In this document: positions 12,643 to 23,238 of the stretch, in pieces | Position numbering within the stretch: the stretch's first letter is position 1 | Layout of the letters: each line of letters starts with the position of its first letter | Made by a program: the position numbers and the translations under genes | The notes under the pieces: model-generated | Told to the model about the DNA's origin: nothing | Seen by the model: the letters and a program-made list of their open reading frames with translations, nothing else | Databases searched by the model: none | NCBI GenBank assembly: GCA_009363875.1 | Contig: CM018691.1 | Span: forward strand, 123,381,404-123,445,403 | Reading direction: 5' to 3' | Length of the DNA stretch: 64,000 nucleotides | Origin: Mikania micrantha | Taxonomy: Eukaryota; Streptophyta; Magnoliopsida; Asterales; Asteraceae

Positions 12643-12784
12643 TGTATTAGACATAATATATATTATTAGACAACTGATACAAAGATTAGGGATCTCAATG
12701 TAATTAATAGATTTGTAATTGTAATTTATATACATGCATGGATCAATGAGAAGGTTCACGGTTTGATCAATATTCCTTCTATCA
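12643..12784 (+). repeat. 3' LTR of the Copia element
   Basis: Starts TGTATTAGACATA right after the GAGGGGG tract and ends CTTCTATCA. It keeps the terminal TG that the 5' LTR lost. The next 150 bases (12785-12936) are AT-rich with no recognised gene and may be the displaced right half of the insertion site. Confidence 0.9.
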
Positions 12785-14424
12785 TATATATTATATTTGC
12801 TATGATTTCTTAGCGGTTATACCTTGCTCTTCTTTGTCTGTTTTCTACTTCGTGTTCTTTTGTTTTAGTTTGATGCTATTGCATGTTTCTTGACATATGT
12901 TACATTGATTGTTTGTATGTTATGCTTGTGAGTATGTGTAACGACCCATTTTGGGGAAATATTAAAATATAATAAAATTGGTTGAAAGTTACTTATGTTT
13001 TATAACGGCGGGTGTTTTAATAACATTTGGGGTGTTAGAGTTAACTAGTAACTAACTTAATTAGGTTGGTTAAATAGTTGACTAAATTAAAATGTTGGAG
13101 GGACTAGAATTGCCAAATGGGCAAAGTTGATTCAAGGTGTGGATAAAGACCTTGACTTGGTCAGAATCCACATTCATTTGGTGTATGTGTGTGTATGTCG
13201 ACACAGGGAGAAAAAGAGAGCAAGGAGAACCCAAATTTCTCAAATATTGGAGCTTGAATCTTAGCTTATATTGTTCATGCAAGTTGAGAATCAAGTTCTT
13301 CTTGACTCCTAGTCTCCTACTACAACAAGGTAAGAAATGTTGGGTGTTTTTGTTGAGATTTTCGTTGATCTCCTATAGGGGTGTGGGTTTAATAGGTGAA
13401 ATCAAAAATTGGAAGTTTTGATGGTGTCATATGTTTCTAATCATCATGAATATTATCTAGGAACAACATTTTGATCATTTCATTAAGTTTGGTGTAGATG
13501 ATTAAAATGGAGTTTTGCATGTTCATGAAGATTTTTAAAAATGGGTGTTGGATGATAGCTTAGATGATAACATTATGATTTCTAACATTGGTGAGTTGTG
13601 GTGAATATCGAATTTGAATGATTAGAAACATAAATGGGGGATTGATGGGTTTTAGATGTAGTTGAATTGTGTAGGTGAATTTCCCGCACATAAGTTGTTT
13701 AAGGAAATGTCAACAACTTAATTTTTACCTTATAATGTGTTTAAAGGGATGGGTGAGGTAAATTTGGTATTATAATCATAAAAGATGAAATCTTTATGAT
13801 TAAATGGGTCAGTTGGTGTAAATTAGATAGTAAATGATGATTATGGGTCATGTGTGTATAATTTGACTAGTTATAGTCAACCTTTGTATTAAACCTACTA
13901 GTTGTGATAATAGGAAGCGTTAAAGGAGGTGTTAGTGTAAGCAAACGACCAGGAAAGGAGATTGTGATGGTGGATAACTTGTCGGGGCAAGGTAAGTCAC
14001 CCACCTATTATACTTGATATTGTTAAATGGTGTTATGCACACATGTAAATATGTGTGTAGATGTGTGTGGAATATATATTGAATTGGTGTTTGTATATTT
14101 GTTGTTTGACAATAACATACAATAGGTGTTGTATTTGCTTAGTTATTGTAATGTAGAATGTTTACATGTGATGTGCCGTAATAAGAATGATTCACAAGAG
14201 GTGTGAACTTTCATTGAAGTTTGGCCGAAATTGGTCAAACAATTCACAAGATGGTGAATATGGAAATTGGGTGAATTGGTGTTTGTCAATAATATGCACT
14301 ACGTGTTACATTTGCTTAGTTATTGTAAAATTTGTATGTTTACAAGTGGTGTGGAGGAACAAGAATGATTCACAAGAAGTGTGAACTTCTTATTGAAGTT
14401 TGACCGAAATTTGTCAAACAATTC

Positions 14425-14710
14425 ACAAAACAAACAAACTTACCAAGTATATTCCCACTTTTTAGTAGGGTCTGAGGGGAAGGATAGACACAATGCGGCC
14501 CATTTGCGGTGCACACATATAATGTATATATGTGTCGGCCACTCGGCCCTCAAGAAGCAAAAGTAAAATTGCATTAATTTTAACGTTATTTTACTTATTT
14601 TGTGAAAAATAACGTTAAAAGTGTTGGGATTATCAACTTCAAACGATAACTTTGAGCCGGGGACTCCTTCGGAGCAGTCTCTCTATCCCAACTAGGATGG
14701 GGTAAGGATG
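14425..14710. mobile_element. SINE copy A, with inverted 5' portion
   Basis: The left block (14425-14490) is the family's 3' end in minus orientation (CAAACAAACTTACC tail, TATTCCCACTTTT, TAGGGTCTG). The right block (14493-14710) is the 5' portion in the opposite orientation, running from CCCATTTGCGGTGCAC to CTATCCCAACTAGGATGGGG. In copies B and C both blocks have the same orientation. The host tandem unit continues cleanly on both sides and no flanking duplication is evident. Confidence 0.75.
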
Positions 14711-15006
14711 TGTGAATATGGAAATTGGGTTAATTGGTGTTTATATGATTGGTGTTTGTCAACAATATGAAACATGTGTTACATTTGCTTACTTATTGTA
14801 AAATTTGCATGTTTACAAGTGGTGTGGAGGAGTAAGAATGATTCACAAGATGTGTGAACTTCATATTTGAATTTTGATTGAAATTGGTCAAATGACCCAT
14901 AAGAGGTGTGAATGTGGAATTAATTGGTGTTTAAATACTTGGTGTTGACACTAACATGCAATAGATGCTTAAATTGCTTAGTTATTGTGGTTTGTTGTGT
15001 TTATAA

Positions 15007-15283
15007 CAACAACAACAACAACCTTACCCAGTATATTCCCACTTTTCAGTAGGGTCTGGGGAGGAAAGATAGATACAAACCTTACCCCTATCCCAATTAG
15101 GATAGAGAGGCTGCTCCGAAAGAGTCCCCGGCTCAAAGTTATCGTTTGAAGTTGATCATCCCAATGATTTTAACGTTATTTTCACAAAATAATTAAAATA
15201 ACGTTAAAATTAGTGCACTTTACTTTTGCCCCTTAAGGGCCCACACATATATACATTATATGCGTGCACCGCAAATGGGGCGC
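15007..15283 (-). mobile_element. SINE copy B with (TTG)n tail and 16-bp duplication
   Basis: Read on the minus strand, the element starts near GCGCCCCATTTGCGGTGCACG and ends with a (TTG)n tail. It is flanked by the same 16 bases, 14991-15006 and 15284-15299 (core TTTGTTGTGTTTATAA). A long variable target duplication plus a simple 3' tail indicates LINE-machinery retroposition, hence SINE. I could not find an obvious tRNA-type A/B box pair in the 5' part, so promoter ancestry is open. Confidence 0.85.
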
Positions 15284-16384
15284 TTTGTTGTGTTTATAAG
15301 TGGTATGGAAAAATAAGAATAATTCACAAGTGGTGTGAACTTCTTATTTGAAGTTTGACTGAAAATAGTCAAACAATTCACAACATGTGTGAATGTAAAA
15401 CGGGTTGAATCATAAGTGGTGTGATCTTCTCAGGGTGAATATATGGAGTTTAGGTAAATCACAAGTAGTGTGATTACCTACCTTGAGAATCCTTGGTGAA
15501 AAAGGAAGTCTCAAGGAAATGGTGAATAATTTGACTTTTACTTGGTGAATTATATATTCTAACACTTTATTGGTGTTTTAAAGTGCTATGAACATGATTT
15601 TCATGTTTTGAATATGTTGGTAATGTTGTACAAATGGGAATTCTTGGTGGAAAAGGGAATTCCATAAGTTTGGGTGAAAATGGAGGTTTTAATGGGTTTG
15701 GGGAAAAAGACTCGTTTAACCAATTGTGTGGTGTCTACTGTGAATGTTATCATCAAATTATGTTTGAAACTTTGTTGTTTATGTTTCAAAGGTGTTATGG
15801 GATGTACTTGGGAGTAAGCAAGGCTTAGAACGATCCGAGGTGGTCACAAGGGTGCGAAAGATGAAATACTGCATTTATAGCATGCAGGTCGGCGCAGGCT
15901 ACGCCCTGGGCATAACCTATGCTGGGGAAGTTCTGTTAGGAAGGTCGTAGCCTACGGCCAGGCCGTAGGTTACGACTGGGGGTGTCCAAAATTGTCCGTT
16001 TTGGTCGTTTAATCGCATTTTAGGATCTAATAACCTTCCGTTATGTACCAAAAAGTATACATAGTTGTCCTTACTTGGTTCTAACGAACTAATGGTGGGT
16101 TTAATGTGGTTTTTTGTAGGTGAACGTAAAGAGTGATGGCGATCGTGATCGGGAATGGCATGAAGGATCGAACATGTTTTGGTTAAGTTTCAACAACTTT
16201 TGTAAATTGATTTTAATGTTGAAATGGGGTTTCTAAATGTAGAATTAACCATACTGTATATGTTTTGGTGAAACGTTGCGTGATTTTGATGACAAAAATG
16301 AATGTTTTGGTTTAAAAATCAGGGACCTAACTCTGAGGGTGTTTTAAAACACGTGTTTTGTGTGTGTGGGTTTTGGGGCGTACA

Positions 16385-16563
16385 GTATGGGCAAAAAAAA
16401 TGTAAAGTGTGTGCATATATATAGAGATTGTATCCTATGATAACTCAATTTTGTAGAGTTAACCCTTAAACCCAATCATGGCCACCAATTTCAAATTCCA
16501 GAACCAGCCTTTTTATTCCATTGGGATAGGGCATAGGGGTAAGGTTTGTTTGTTTGTTTGTGT
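16385..16563 (+). repeat. Short flank plus SINE 3'-end fragment
   Basis: Bases 16385-16510 hold no recognised gene. At about 16512-16563 a plus-oriented fragment matches the SINE 3' end (gggatag...aggggtaagg) followed by (TTTG)n. The 5' portion of the element is missing. It abuts the LTR-like sequence that follows. Confidence 0.5.
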
Positions 16564-17185
16564 GAGGGTGTCTTGGTGTAATATCTAACTCCATATACGG
16601 AGATGTATATAGCCATATTATGTACACAATCACTCTATAATGAATTTCCTGGTTTATCTTGGTATCAGAGCCAAGTTCCTCCCAAAACCATAGTAGTAAC
16701 AACCTACCTTCATCAAGGTTTAGAAGTAATAACAACCTGCTTACTATCTGGAGCCCTAGCCTCCACCACATACCACTCATAATAGTCGATGATAATCATA
16801 GCATAAAGCCATAGACAATCTGCTATCATGAGGGTTTAGTAGCAGAAACAACCCTCTCACACAAGGGTTTAGTTTAAAAACAACTGAAAAAACCCCACAA
16901 CCGCGTCTGTTCCAACCAAGATTCATCATCGTCACCGGTTGCCGTTGTAAAATGGCACCGAAAAAACATAAACGAAAATTCCATTTACATTCCTAACTGA
17001 GGTGGTTTTCGTACTTAGCTTGCTATATTAGACTAGTTATGTAATCATCAGTCTAAGGATATTTATGGGTAATACGTGAGGTTTCTTTGTGTATTATCTA
17101 ACTGTATATATAGAGGCATATATAACCCTGTTATGAACACAATCAACATACAATAAAATTCCTAGTTTATCTCCCATCAAGCACA
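16564..17185 (+). mobile_element. TRIM-like or internally deleted Copia remnant
   Basis: Two related segments of about 95 bp (around 16568-16659 and 17087-17180) share atctaact, tatata, acacaatca and a gtttatct end. The first is followed at once by TGGTATCAGAGCC (16660-16672), a standard initiator-Met tRNA primer-binding site. Only about 350 bases of internal sequence separate it from a polypurine-like ctgaggtgg (about 16999). This layout fits a terminal-repeat retrotransposon in miniature. The left LTR seems 5'-truncated and no target duplication was found. Confidence 0.5.
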
Positions 17186-17379
17186 AATGATAGCAAATGG
17201 ACCTATGTTGTCAAAAACCCTCCTGTAAATATTCCTCTGGGTGCGCTCCTAGGCATTAAGGCAAGGCGAGGGAAAGCCCCTTTCGTAAATCCAAACCCTT
17301 GGGCAAGGTTCTAACAAGGTTTTGGCAAAGATTCCGGCTAGATCTCCTCGAGAATCTAGCCAAATTCTATAAGTTCCGA

Positions 17380-17871
17380 TAGGGGTGTTCATCGGTTCGG
17401 TTAACAGTCTATTCGATTCGGTTTAATCGGTTTTCAAAAAAAAATTCCCTAACCGTTAGCCGAACCGAATTGAATTCGGTTCGGTTTTGGTTTCGGTTAA
17501 AACTGAACAAACCAATTTCAACCGAACAAACTGGTTAAAAACCAAATAAACCGGTTAAAAACCGAATAAACCGATCCAAATAAGCCGAATTCAACTGAGC
17601 AAACCGAATTCAACCAAATAAACTGAATTCAACCTTATATATTATTAATTAAAATATAAATTTAAATATGAATTTGGTTTAATCGGTTAACCGAATAAAC
17701 CGAACAAACCGAATTCAAAAAAATTTTGAAACTGTTAACCGAATTCAGAATTCGGATACACTTAGGAACCGAACAGAAAACCGATTGCAGAATTCGATTC
17801 ATATTTTTTCGGTAACGAATACGGTTCGGTTATCAGTTTTATACGGTTTTCGGTTTTTCTGAACACCCCTG
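17380..17871. mobile_element. hAT-type MITE, 492 bp, CGGTT-rich
   Basis: The terminal inverted repeats are TAGGGGTGTTCA and TGAACACCCCTG. The 8-bp flanks are agttccga (17372-17379) and agttccgg (17872-17879), 7 of 8 identical. The interior is full of CCGAA/CGGTT direct and inverted motifs and would fold into long hairpins. It has no coding capacity. Confidence 0.85.
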
Positions 17872-18067
17872 AGTTCCGGCAAAGTTTCACAAATTCCGGT
17901 CAAGCTTGAAACATTAAAAAAAGGATTGAAATCAGCCTATACAATCCTAAACTAAGCCTAAACAAACCTAAAATATATCTAAAACCCCCAAAAATGATAT
18001 TTAGATGCTATGCGCCTTGCTTATCTCTGTCCTTTCACTTTTTATGTGCCTTGTGCATAGACCCAAG

Positions 18068-18466
18068 CATAGTTGTCAAAAGCCCTCGGGCGCACGCCTA
18101 GGCCCCAAAAAAAAGCCAAGCGCATGAAAGGCGTATGGTGGCAGTCTAGGCGCACTCCGGTGACTTTCCGGCTAGATTCCGGCAAAACTTTGGAATATCC
18201 GCAAAGTTTTAAAAAATCCAACCATAAACCAGTTTAAAACAACCATAAAAAGGTTTTATATTTTAAAAACTCTATATAACTAGATTATTAATTGTTTTAC
18301 AGTTAGACTTTATAATTTTCTTTAATATTTTTAAGCTTAAAACATGTCAAACCTTTAAAAATGGTAACTTAATACTACGCCTAGTTTAATAAAGCCCTCG
18401 CTTTTTTTCCGCCTTACGCCTAGGTTCCGGGCTCGACTTATGCACCTTGTGCCTTTGACAACTATG
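18068..18466. mobile_element. hAT-type MITE, 399 bp, same family as the outer MITE
   Basis: The ends are CATAGTTGTCAAAAG and CTTTGACAACTATG, a perfect inverted repeat over at least 13 bp. The flanking 8 bp gacccaag is identical on both sides (18060-18067 and 18467-18474). The interior has the same gcgc..cctaggc and gtgccttgtgcc type motifs as the surrounding outer element. It is non-coding. Confidence 0.9.
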
Positions 18467-18502
18467 GACCCAAGGTTCACTCTTTCGCCTTCAGAGTGCC
18501 TT

Positions 18503-18721
18503 ACAAACAAACAAACAAACTTACCCAGTATACTCACACTTTTCAGTAGGGTCTGGGGGGGAAGGATAGACACAAACCTTACCCCTATCCCAGTTGGGAT
18601 AGAGAGGCTGCTCCGAAAGAGTCCCTGGCTCAAAGTTATCGTTTGAAGTTGATCATCCCAACATTTTTAACGTTATTTTCACATATATACATTATATGTG
18701 TGCACCGCAAATGAGGCATCA
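18503..18721 (-). mobile_element. SINE copy C with 15-bp target duplication
   Basis: Minus orientation. The tail is (TTTG)n (CAAACAAACAAAC on plus), and the body matches copy B with an internal gap near 18680. The flanks ccttcagagtgcctt (18488-18502 and 18722-18736) are identical. It sits inside the outer hAT MITE. The exact, long duplication independently confirms the family as a retroposon. Confidence 0.9.
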
Positions 18722-18889
18722 CCTTCAGAGTGCCTTGTGCCTAATAAAACTATGGAATGGACAAGAAGTTCTTTTAATCCAAATTAGTCGAGAATATTAT
18801 AAAGGACTATGCACACCATTTCTAATAACTCTGCACATTAAGAAAAGAAAAGAGTACTTATAGTAGAAAGAAAGAAATTTGAGACTTAC

Positions 18890-20928
18890 TTCCTTAAGGC
18901 TGCATATGCTTCAGCTTTTTCAAGAGGATACCCAGAAGAATGGAAAGCAATCAGACAATCACATATTGGCCACCTGAAATACTAAAGTTCATGCTAGAAC
19001 TCCAACATATAATAATATCAACATTGCATGTCCAAATAAATTATGTATCTGTACTCTCAATTGTATGGGTGCAATGTAACTTGTACAAAAGTTAAATATT
19101 GTTAATGTTGTAGATTGAATTCCTATCAGGCATACACATGCCTTTTGTTTTCATGGTAAAACTGTAAAAGTAACAAGAAAGACCACTAAAAGGCAAGAAT
19201 CACTTGTGGAAATGGAAGGTGTATAACTTTGTCAAGCTAGAACTTAGTAGATAAGTTTATGGAGACCAAATCACATTAATAATGATGATTAGTTGTAATC
19301 TGTCATAAACTATGGTATCCACAACAAACACAGAGATGAAAATCAAGGAAGATTGCCTAATGCCTCTTGTTGGTTGCAACTACTTATTTAATTAAGATAT
19401 GCAAAAGATACCCACTCATCTTGCTAAGGAAAACCACAACCATGTGAGATAATTTGTACATACAAGGATACTTCTCTCCCCCAAAATCATGTAAATACTT
19501 AACACCTGAAAGTTGGAAGAGATGACATATAAGAGTATTTATGATTTTTGGAAATTTAAATGTATTGTTTTTCAAAATTCATAAAAATAATTTTGATGTT
19601 CTTTAGTTTTAAGTTATAAAACTTAAATTGTGTCGATACCATAAAATAGCAACATGCTATGGGTCAAGTGTCCTGTTTTCTTATAGCATTTTTTGCATAC
19701 CCTTAGCCGTTGAACTTAGAAAAACGGCAGTATCAGATAACCTATTGACCAGTTAATTATTGGCATGGCATTTTCATGTGACATAGTGCTTAAGTGTAAT
19801 TTTTGAATCAGCATGGCATTTTTATAATTTAATAGTATTCTTCAGTTGAATGTAGATATTGTCCTTACAAATGGCCACTGTATCCAATTGAGTCCATGAA
19901 ACTACCAGTATAATTTTCATTGGTGTTGAGGCTAATAAGTTTGAAGCGCAATAGCCAAAGTTCAAAATCCTTTGTTTGATGGAAGTAATGCATGGTTTGA
20001 ACTAGTCCTTTGTTTAATGGAAGTAATGTGCAGTTAGAACTGACTAGTTCACATATACGACAGGCTTTTCAGGTTGATATACTGTTTGACATCCAGGGTC
20101 GAAGAAGAAGAAGAAGAAGTAAAACAAAACATTTTTCCTTAGCATGTTAAGTGCATCCCTACCCATTATGTTCATATTCATAAGGGATTCAGCACAATTT
20201 AATAGTACCTGAATAATAATCAAAATAACTGAGGCATAAATCAACTTTACCAACGTATAAAGTATTAGCAACTACTAAGGAAGTTTTACCTCTCTACTGG
20301 TTCCTCAAGGATAACTCCGTCCCCAAAATGGATGATCTACAAGAGAATATGACGATATAATAAAGAGTACTTGCATGTGGATTAAGCGATTAAGAAATGC
20401 AATGAATTGCAGCATGAGACCAGATATAGAGTACTTGCATGTCAACTAAACCATTAGATTATGTTATGTTTGATAGAGACTCTTCATATAGGACCACAAC
20501 TTATAGTCCATACATCCAATTCTACTAGTATTACATTTTAACAAGCTAAAATGGATAGTAAATGATCCAACAAATCAGGTTACCTCAAATTCACCAAAAG
20601 CTTGCAACCTCTCCAGAATTTGCCCCATAGGTGCTGAAAAAACCTAATGCCACCGTCGCCACGGCACAAAGAGATCGAGAAACAGAAACACGAAATGAAA
20701 CAAATAAAATCAAACGCGAAAACAAAAAACGATACTACAAATCAACGTGAGAAACGATTATCGGCGTATACAGATAGCATCGCCGTTAGGGACCTATGAG
20801 ATGTGTACATAATAAATCAAAAGCAAAAGGAACAGAACCTCCGTGCCGCATTTCACCTTCTTTTCCATAACGCAAACGCCGATTGTGATCTTCCGATCAA
20901 CATCATCGTTCTCAAGTTTCTTCGTCAT
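18890..20928 (-). CDS. VIH2: VIP/VIH-type diphosphoinositol-pentakisphosphate kinase, first four coding exons only
   Basis: Exons, minus strand: 20857-20928, 20584-20643, 20290-20336 and 18890-18973 (24, 20, 15.7 and 28 codons). All have GT-AG introns and the phases fit. The start is chosen at 20928 (MTKKLENDDVDRKITIG). Recognisable conserved stretches of plant VIP1/VIP2 (VIH) proteins are IGVCVMEKK, VFSAPMGQILERLQAFGEFE, HFGDGVILEEP, RWPICDCLIAF and GYPLEKAEAYAALRK. This family phosphorylates InsP6/InsP7 to inositol pyrophosphates used in phosphate and jasmonate signalling; the fragment is only the beginning of the N-terminal ATP-grasp kinase domain. The next exon (normally starting PFLVNEL) is not found anywhere to the left, where transposons fill 1-18754. 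Either the intron exceeds 18 kb or this is a 5' gene fragment. The symbol is a family label; VIH1 versus VIH2 is undecided. Confidence 0.85.
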
Positions 20929-21200
20929 CTCCGTGAAATGAATCGCTCCAAATGTACCTTCCACCAATCACTTCGATCTTCAAACTAATCAAACATTTAA
21001 AACCAATAGAAAGAACATGAGCATACGGATACGATCAAATATTTTAGACACATTCGTATAAACATACATTAATTCAAACAGATGAAGAAGATTCTTACCA
21101 GAAAACACGAATTTGTGTTAAAGGAAGCGCAGGAAACGTCGTCGTCGAGGGTGACTGTGCGCGGTGCGGGCTGACGAGCTCACGAGAAAGATAAGGACAA
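20857..21200 (-). promoter_or_regulatory. VIH 5' leader with an intron
   Basis: On the minus strand a plausible untranslated exon (about 21200-21099) ends TTTTCTG|GTAAGAAT, and an acceptor TTTGATTAG| precedes 20984. This gives a 114-bp leader intron (20985-21098) and 56 leader bases in the ATG exon. The leader exon is GC-rich (CCCGCACCGCGC) against AT-rich surroundings, as expected near a promoter. The transcription start is not determined. Confidence 0.55.
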
Positions 21201-23238
21201 AGTTGCGACAGGCTTTTTTAAAAAGAGGAAACTTGATGTAGTGACGTGTTTACAAGCGTAAATGACTGAATTAGTCTTAAAGGTCACTTTTGAGTTTGGA
21301 ATATACACCTCTGATTCTGTTTGTATGCAACCGACCCAGGGCGTAAAAAATTAAAAAATGAATTACCCTTACCTTCTTTTTTTTTTTTTTCTTGAATCTT
21401 CAAAGTATATTTTTAGGTTTGATCACCCGAGTAAATCTAAGGGAAAAGGTTGCTTACGTTCATGAAACTCAAACAACGTTGGTGACCCGGCGCGCCCTTT
21501 ACGAACCACCCACCATTTCAAAGGAAACTCACCGTCCGAAAACCGATTATGATAAAACTTTTGTCTCACCTGGAACATATTATTCCAAGTAAGACTCGAG
21601 CACATAACCTTCACTTTAAAAAGTCATTAGATTGCCTCCTTTCAAACTAATTGATCTATGACTCATTAGTAAATTATCATTTACTAGCATCTATTGTCAT
21701 TGGTAAATTTTCATTTACGAGCATCTATTGTTTTTGTTCAGAAAGATGTTTTAATGTGTTTCCCAACTTAAATTTAAGCATTAATATTAATAGTAATAAT
21801 TAATAAATTTAATAAATTATTGATTTAATTTATTTTCTATATTTTATAAATTATATGTACAAAACAAATAATTATATATCTCACACATTCAATGGTTTGT
21901 TGGGGCTAGTTTGAGATTAGGTATGGGTTGGAAATAATGTTAAAAAAAGATAGTATAACGTGGGTTGTGAGGGCATGTTTAAGCGGGCTCGTTATGAGGA
22001 TCATGAGTTCATATGTGTGTACAAGTATGTGTGCGTTAATAGCGTGTGTATATAATAAAAATGTTGCGAGTATCACGTGTAATACACGAGATGAATAAAA
22101 GAATATAATAAATAATTGTCAGTAAAATTTAAACAATAAGACGATTTTTTAATATACAGTATAATAAAAAATTCATATAGTTTAATATATTAGATGATAA
22201 AATAATTATATTATTTTTTAAACACTATAGTTTCGTCAAATTTTTTTTCTTTAAATTTTTTGTTTTAATTCTTTTTTTAAAAATTCAATATTTTATATTA
22301 ATTTGTTTTTTTTTTAAAAAGTGTGTTTTTTAATATAAATATATTTTTAATGTATTAAAAAAAAATCTTTTTTTTTCTTAATTTAAACATGTATTTAATA
22401 GGAGAGAGATGATATGTGTTATTAGAAACCTTTATTTATTAGAATAGATATATTTAAATTTGTCCGTGTATGCATGGTACTTGGAAATAGAAACAAATAG
22501 CTAGTGGGCATGTGTGTTGGATATAAATTTTGTTTCTATGTGCGTGTGAAAATAGAAACAGAATAGTTGTGATTGTGTGTGTATAGAATTTAAATTTGAG
22601 TGTGTTGAATTGGAACAGAAAGTATGAAAGGTTTGAGTGGGTTATGCTTTTGTGTATCGGTGTTTGTATATGTGTGAATAAACATGATAAAATGGACGGG
22701 TTGGCTCGGTTTGGGTAAAGGGTCATAACAAGTTCGGGTCAGGAAGAGTGCGGGTCAGGATGAGTTTTAAGCAAAATCAGTTTAGATCTACATGATTCGT
22801 TTTTAAAAACATCAATTTAGTTTAAGTTAGAATGTGTTGTAAATAAACAAATAGCTTATTTGCATAATCTTTACTAATTTTTTCATCAAATATATTATTG
22901 ATAATTATTACTCATTTGAATCTAGTCTATTCTAATAGTTTTAGGTTACACATCTTGACTCGTATCGTGTTAAAGTGTTACTCATTTCTACATGTTCTAT
23001 GTTATCATGTTACTTATTTCAACCCAAAATACAATAACTGTTCACCCAAACCAACCTATTTATCTTGTTTTAGGTCAAAATTATCATGTGTATGTGTGAA
23101 GTTATGGGTCGATTGAGTAGAGTGTGTGAAAAGAGTAAAGTGAAATTAGTGAAGTGCATAACACCATAACAATTGTTAAGATTGAATCAACCAGTCATTT
23201 TGAATACATATACATGGAGTTAAGGTCATACAATAAAG
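21201..23238. other. Intergenic DNA without a recognised gene
   Basis: Poly-T at about 21377-21391. From about 21640 to 22480 the DNA is very AT-rich with runs of A or T. 22690-22770 is a CGGGTT/GGGTCA-rich stretch whose complement-like partner (aacccgt, gacccgc) occurs at about 57650-57720, suggesting a dispersed repeat. Short open frames here have no supporting features. Confidence 0.6.

Larger units (their letters stand above)
8009..12784 (+). mobile_element. Ty1/Copia LTR retrotransposon, Ale/Retrofit-like, near-complete
   Basis: The 5' LTR is 8009-8148 and the 3' LTR 12643-12784. The LTRs differ at three internal positions plus the lost TG at the 5' LTR start. The primer-binding site TGGTATCA begins at 8149 directly after the LTR, and a polypurine tract CTGAGGGGG lies just before 12643. 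TATAT flanks both sides (8004-8008 and 12785-12789), consistent with a 5-bp target duplication. High LTR identity means a recent insertion. The short LTRs and gag N-terminus (TNIRNLIPIVLE) suggest the Ale/Retrofit lineage, which is inference. Confidence 0.92.
14087..15410 (+). repeat. Imperfect ~200-bp tandem array, four units
   Basis: Each unit carries the same ordered landmarks: (a)attggtgtttg, then acatttgcttagttattgta, then atgtttacaagtggtgtgg, then aagaatgattcacaag..gtgtgaac, then a gaagtttgaccgaaa..gtcaaacaattcacaa tail. Approximate units are 14087-14273, 14274-14424 (plus the part after the SINE), 14711-14921 and 14922-15410. SINEs interrupt units 2 and 4. The array lies wholly inside the giant solo LTR, so it belongs to that LTR family rather than to a centromeric satellite. 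Confidence 0.75.
12937..16384 (+). mobile_element. Giant solo LTR (3.4 kb), Gypsy-type
   Basis: The sequence begins TGTAACGACCC and ends TTTTGGGGCGTACA, giving TG...CA ends with a partial terminal inverted repeat. It is flanked by a perfect 5-bp duplication GTATG (12932-12936 and 16385-16389). No gag, pol or second LTR is present, so it is best explained as a solo LTR left by LTR-LTR recombination. It is AT-rich and contains a ~200-bp tandem array and two SINE insertions. Similar length and end structure to the Gypsy LTRs at 44478 and 33182 support the class call. No host gene lies inside. Confidence 0.85.
17203..18754. mobile_element. hAT-type MITE (outer) with three nested insertions
   Basis: The element begins CTATGTTGTCAAAAACCCTC and ends CCTAATAAAACTATG, an inverted-repeat pair. 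It is flanked by 8-bp repeats aaatggac (17195-17202) and gaatggac (18755-18762), matching at 7 of 8 positions. Removing three later insertions (17380-17871, 18068-18466, 18503-18721, each with its duplication) leaves about 410 bp, close to the 399 bp of the nested sibling at 18068-18466. It lies in the region downstream of VIH exon 4. Confidence 0.72.
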
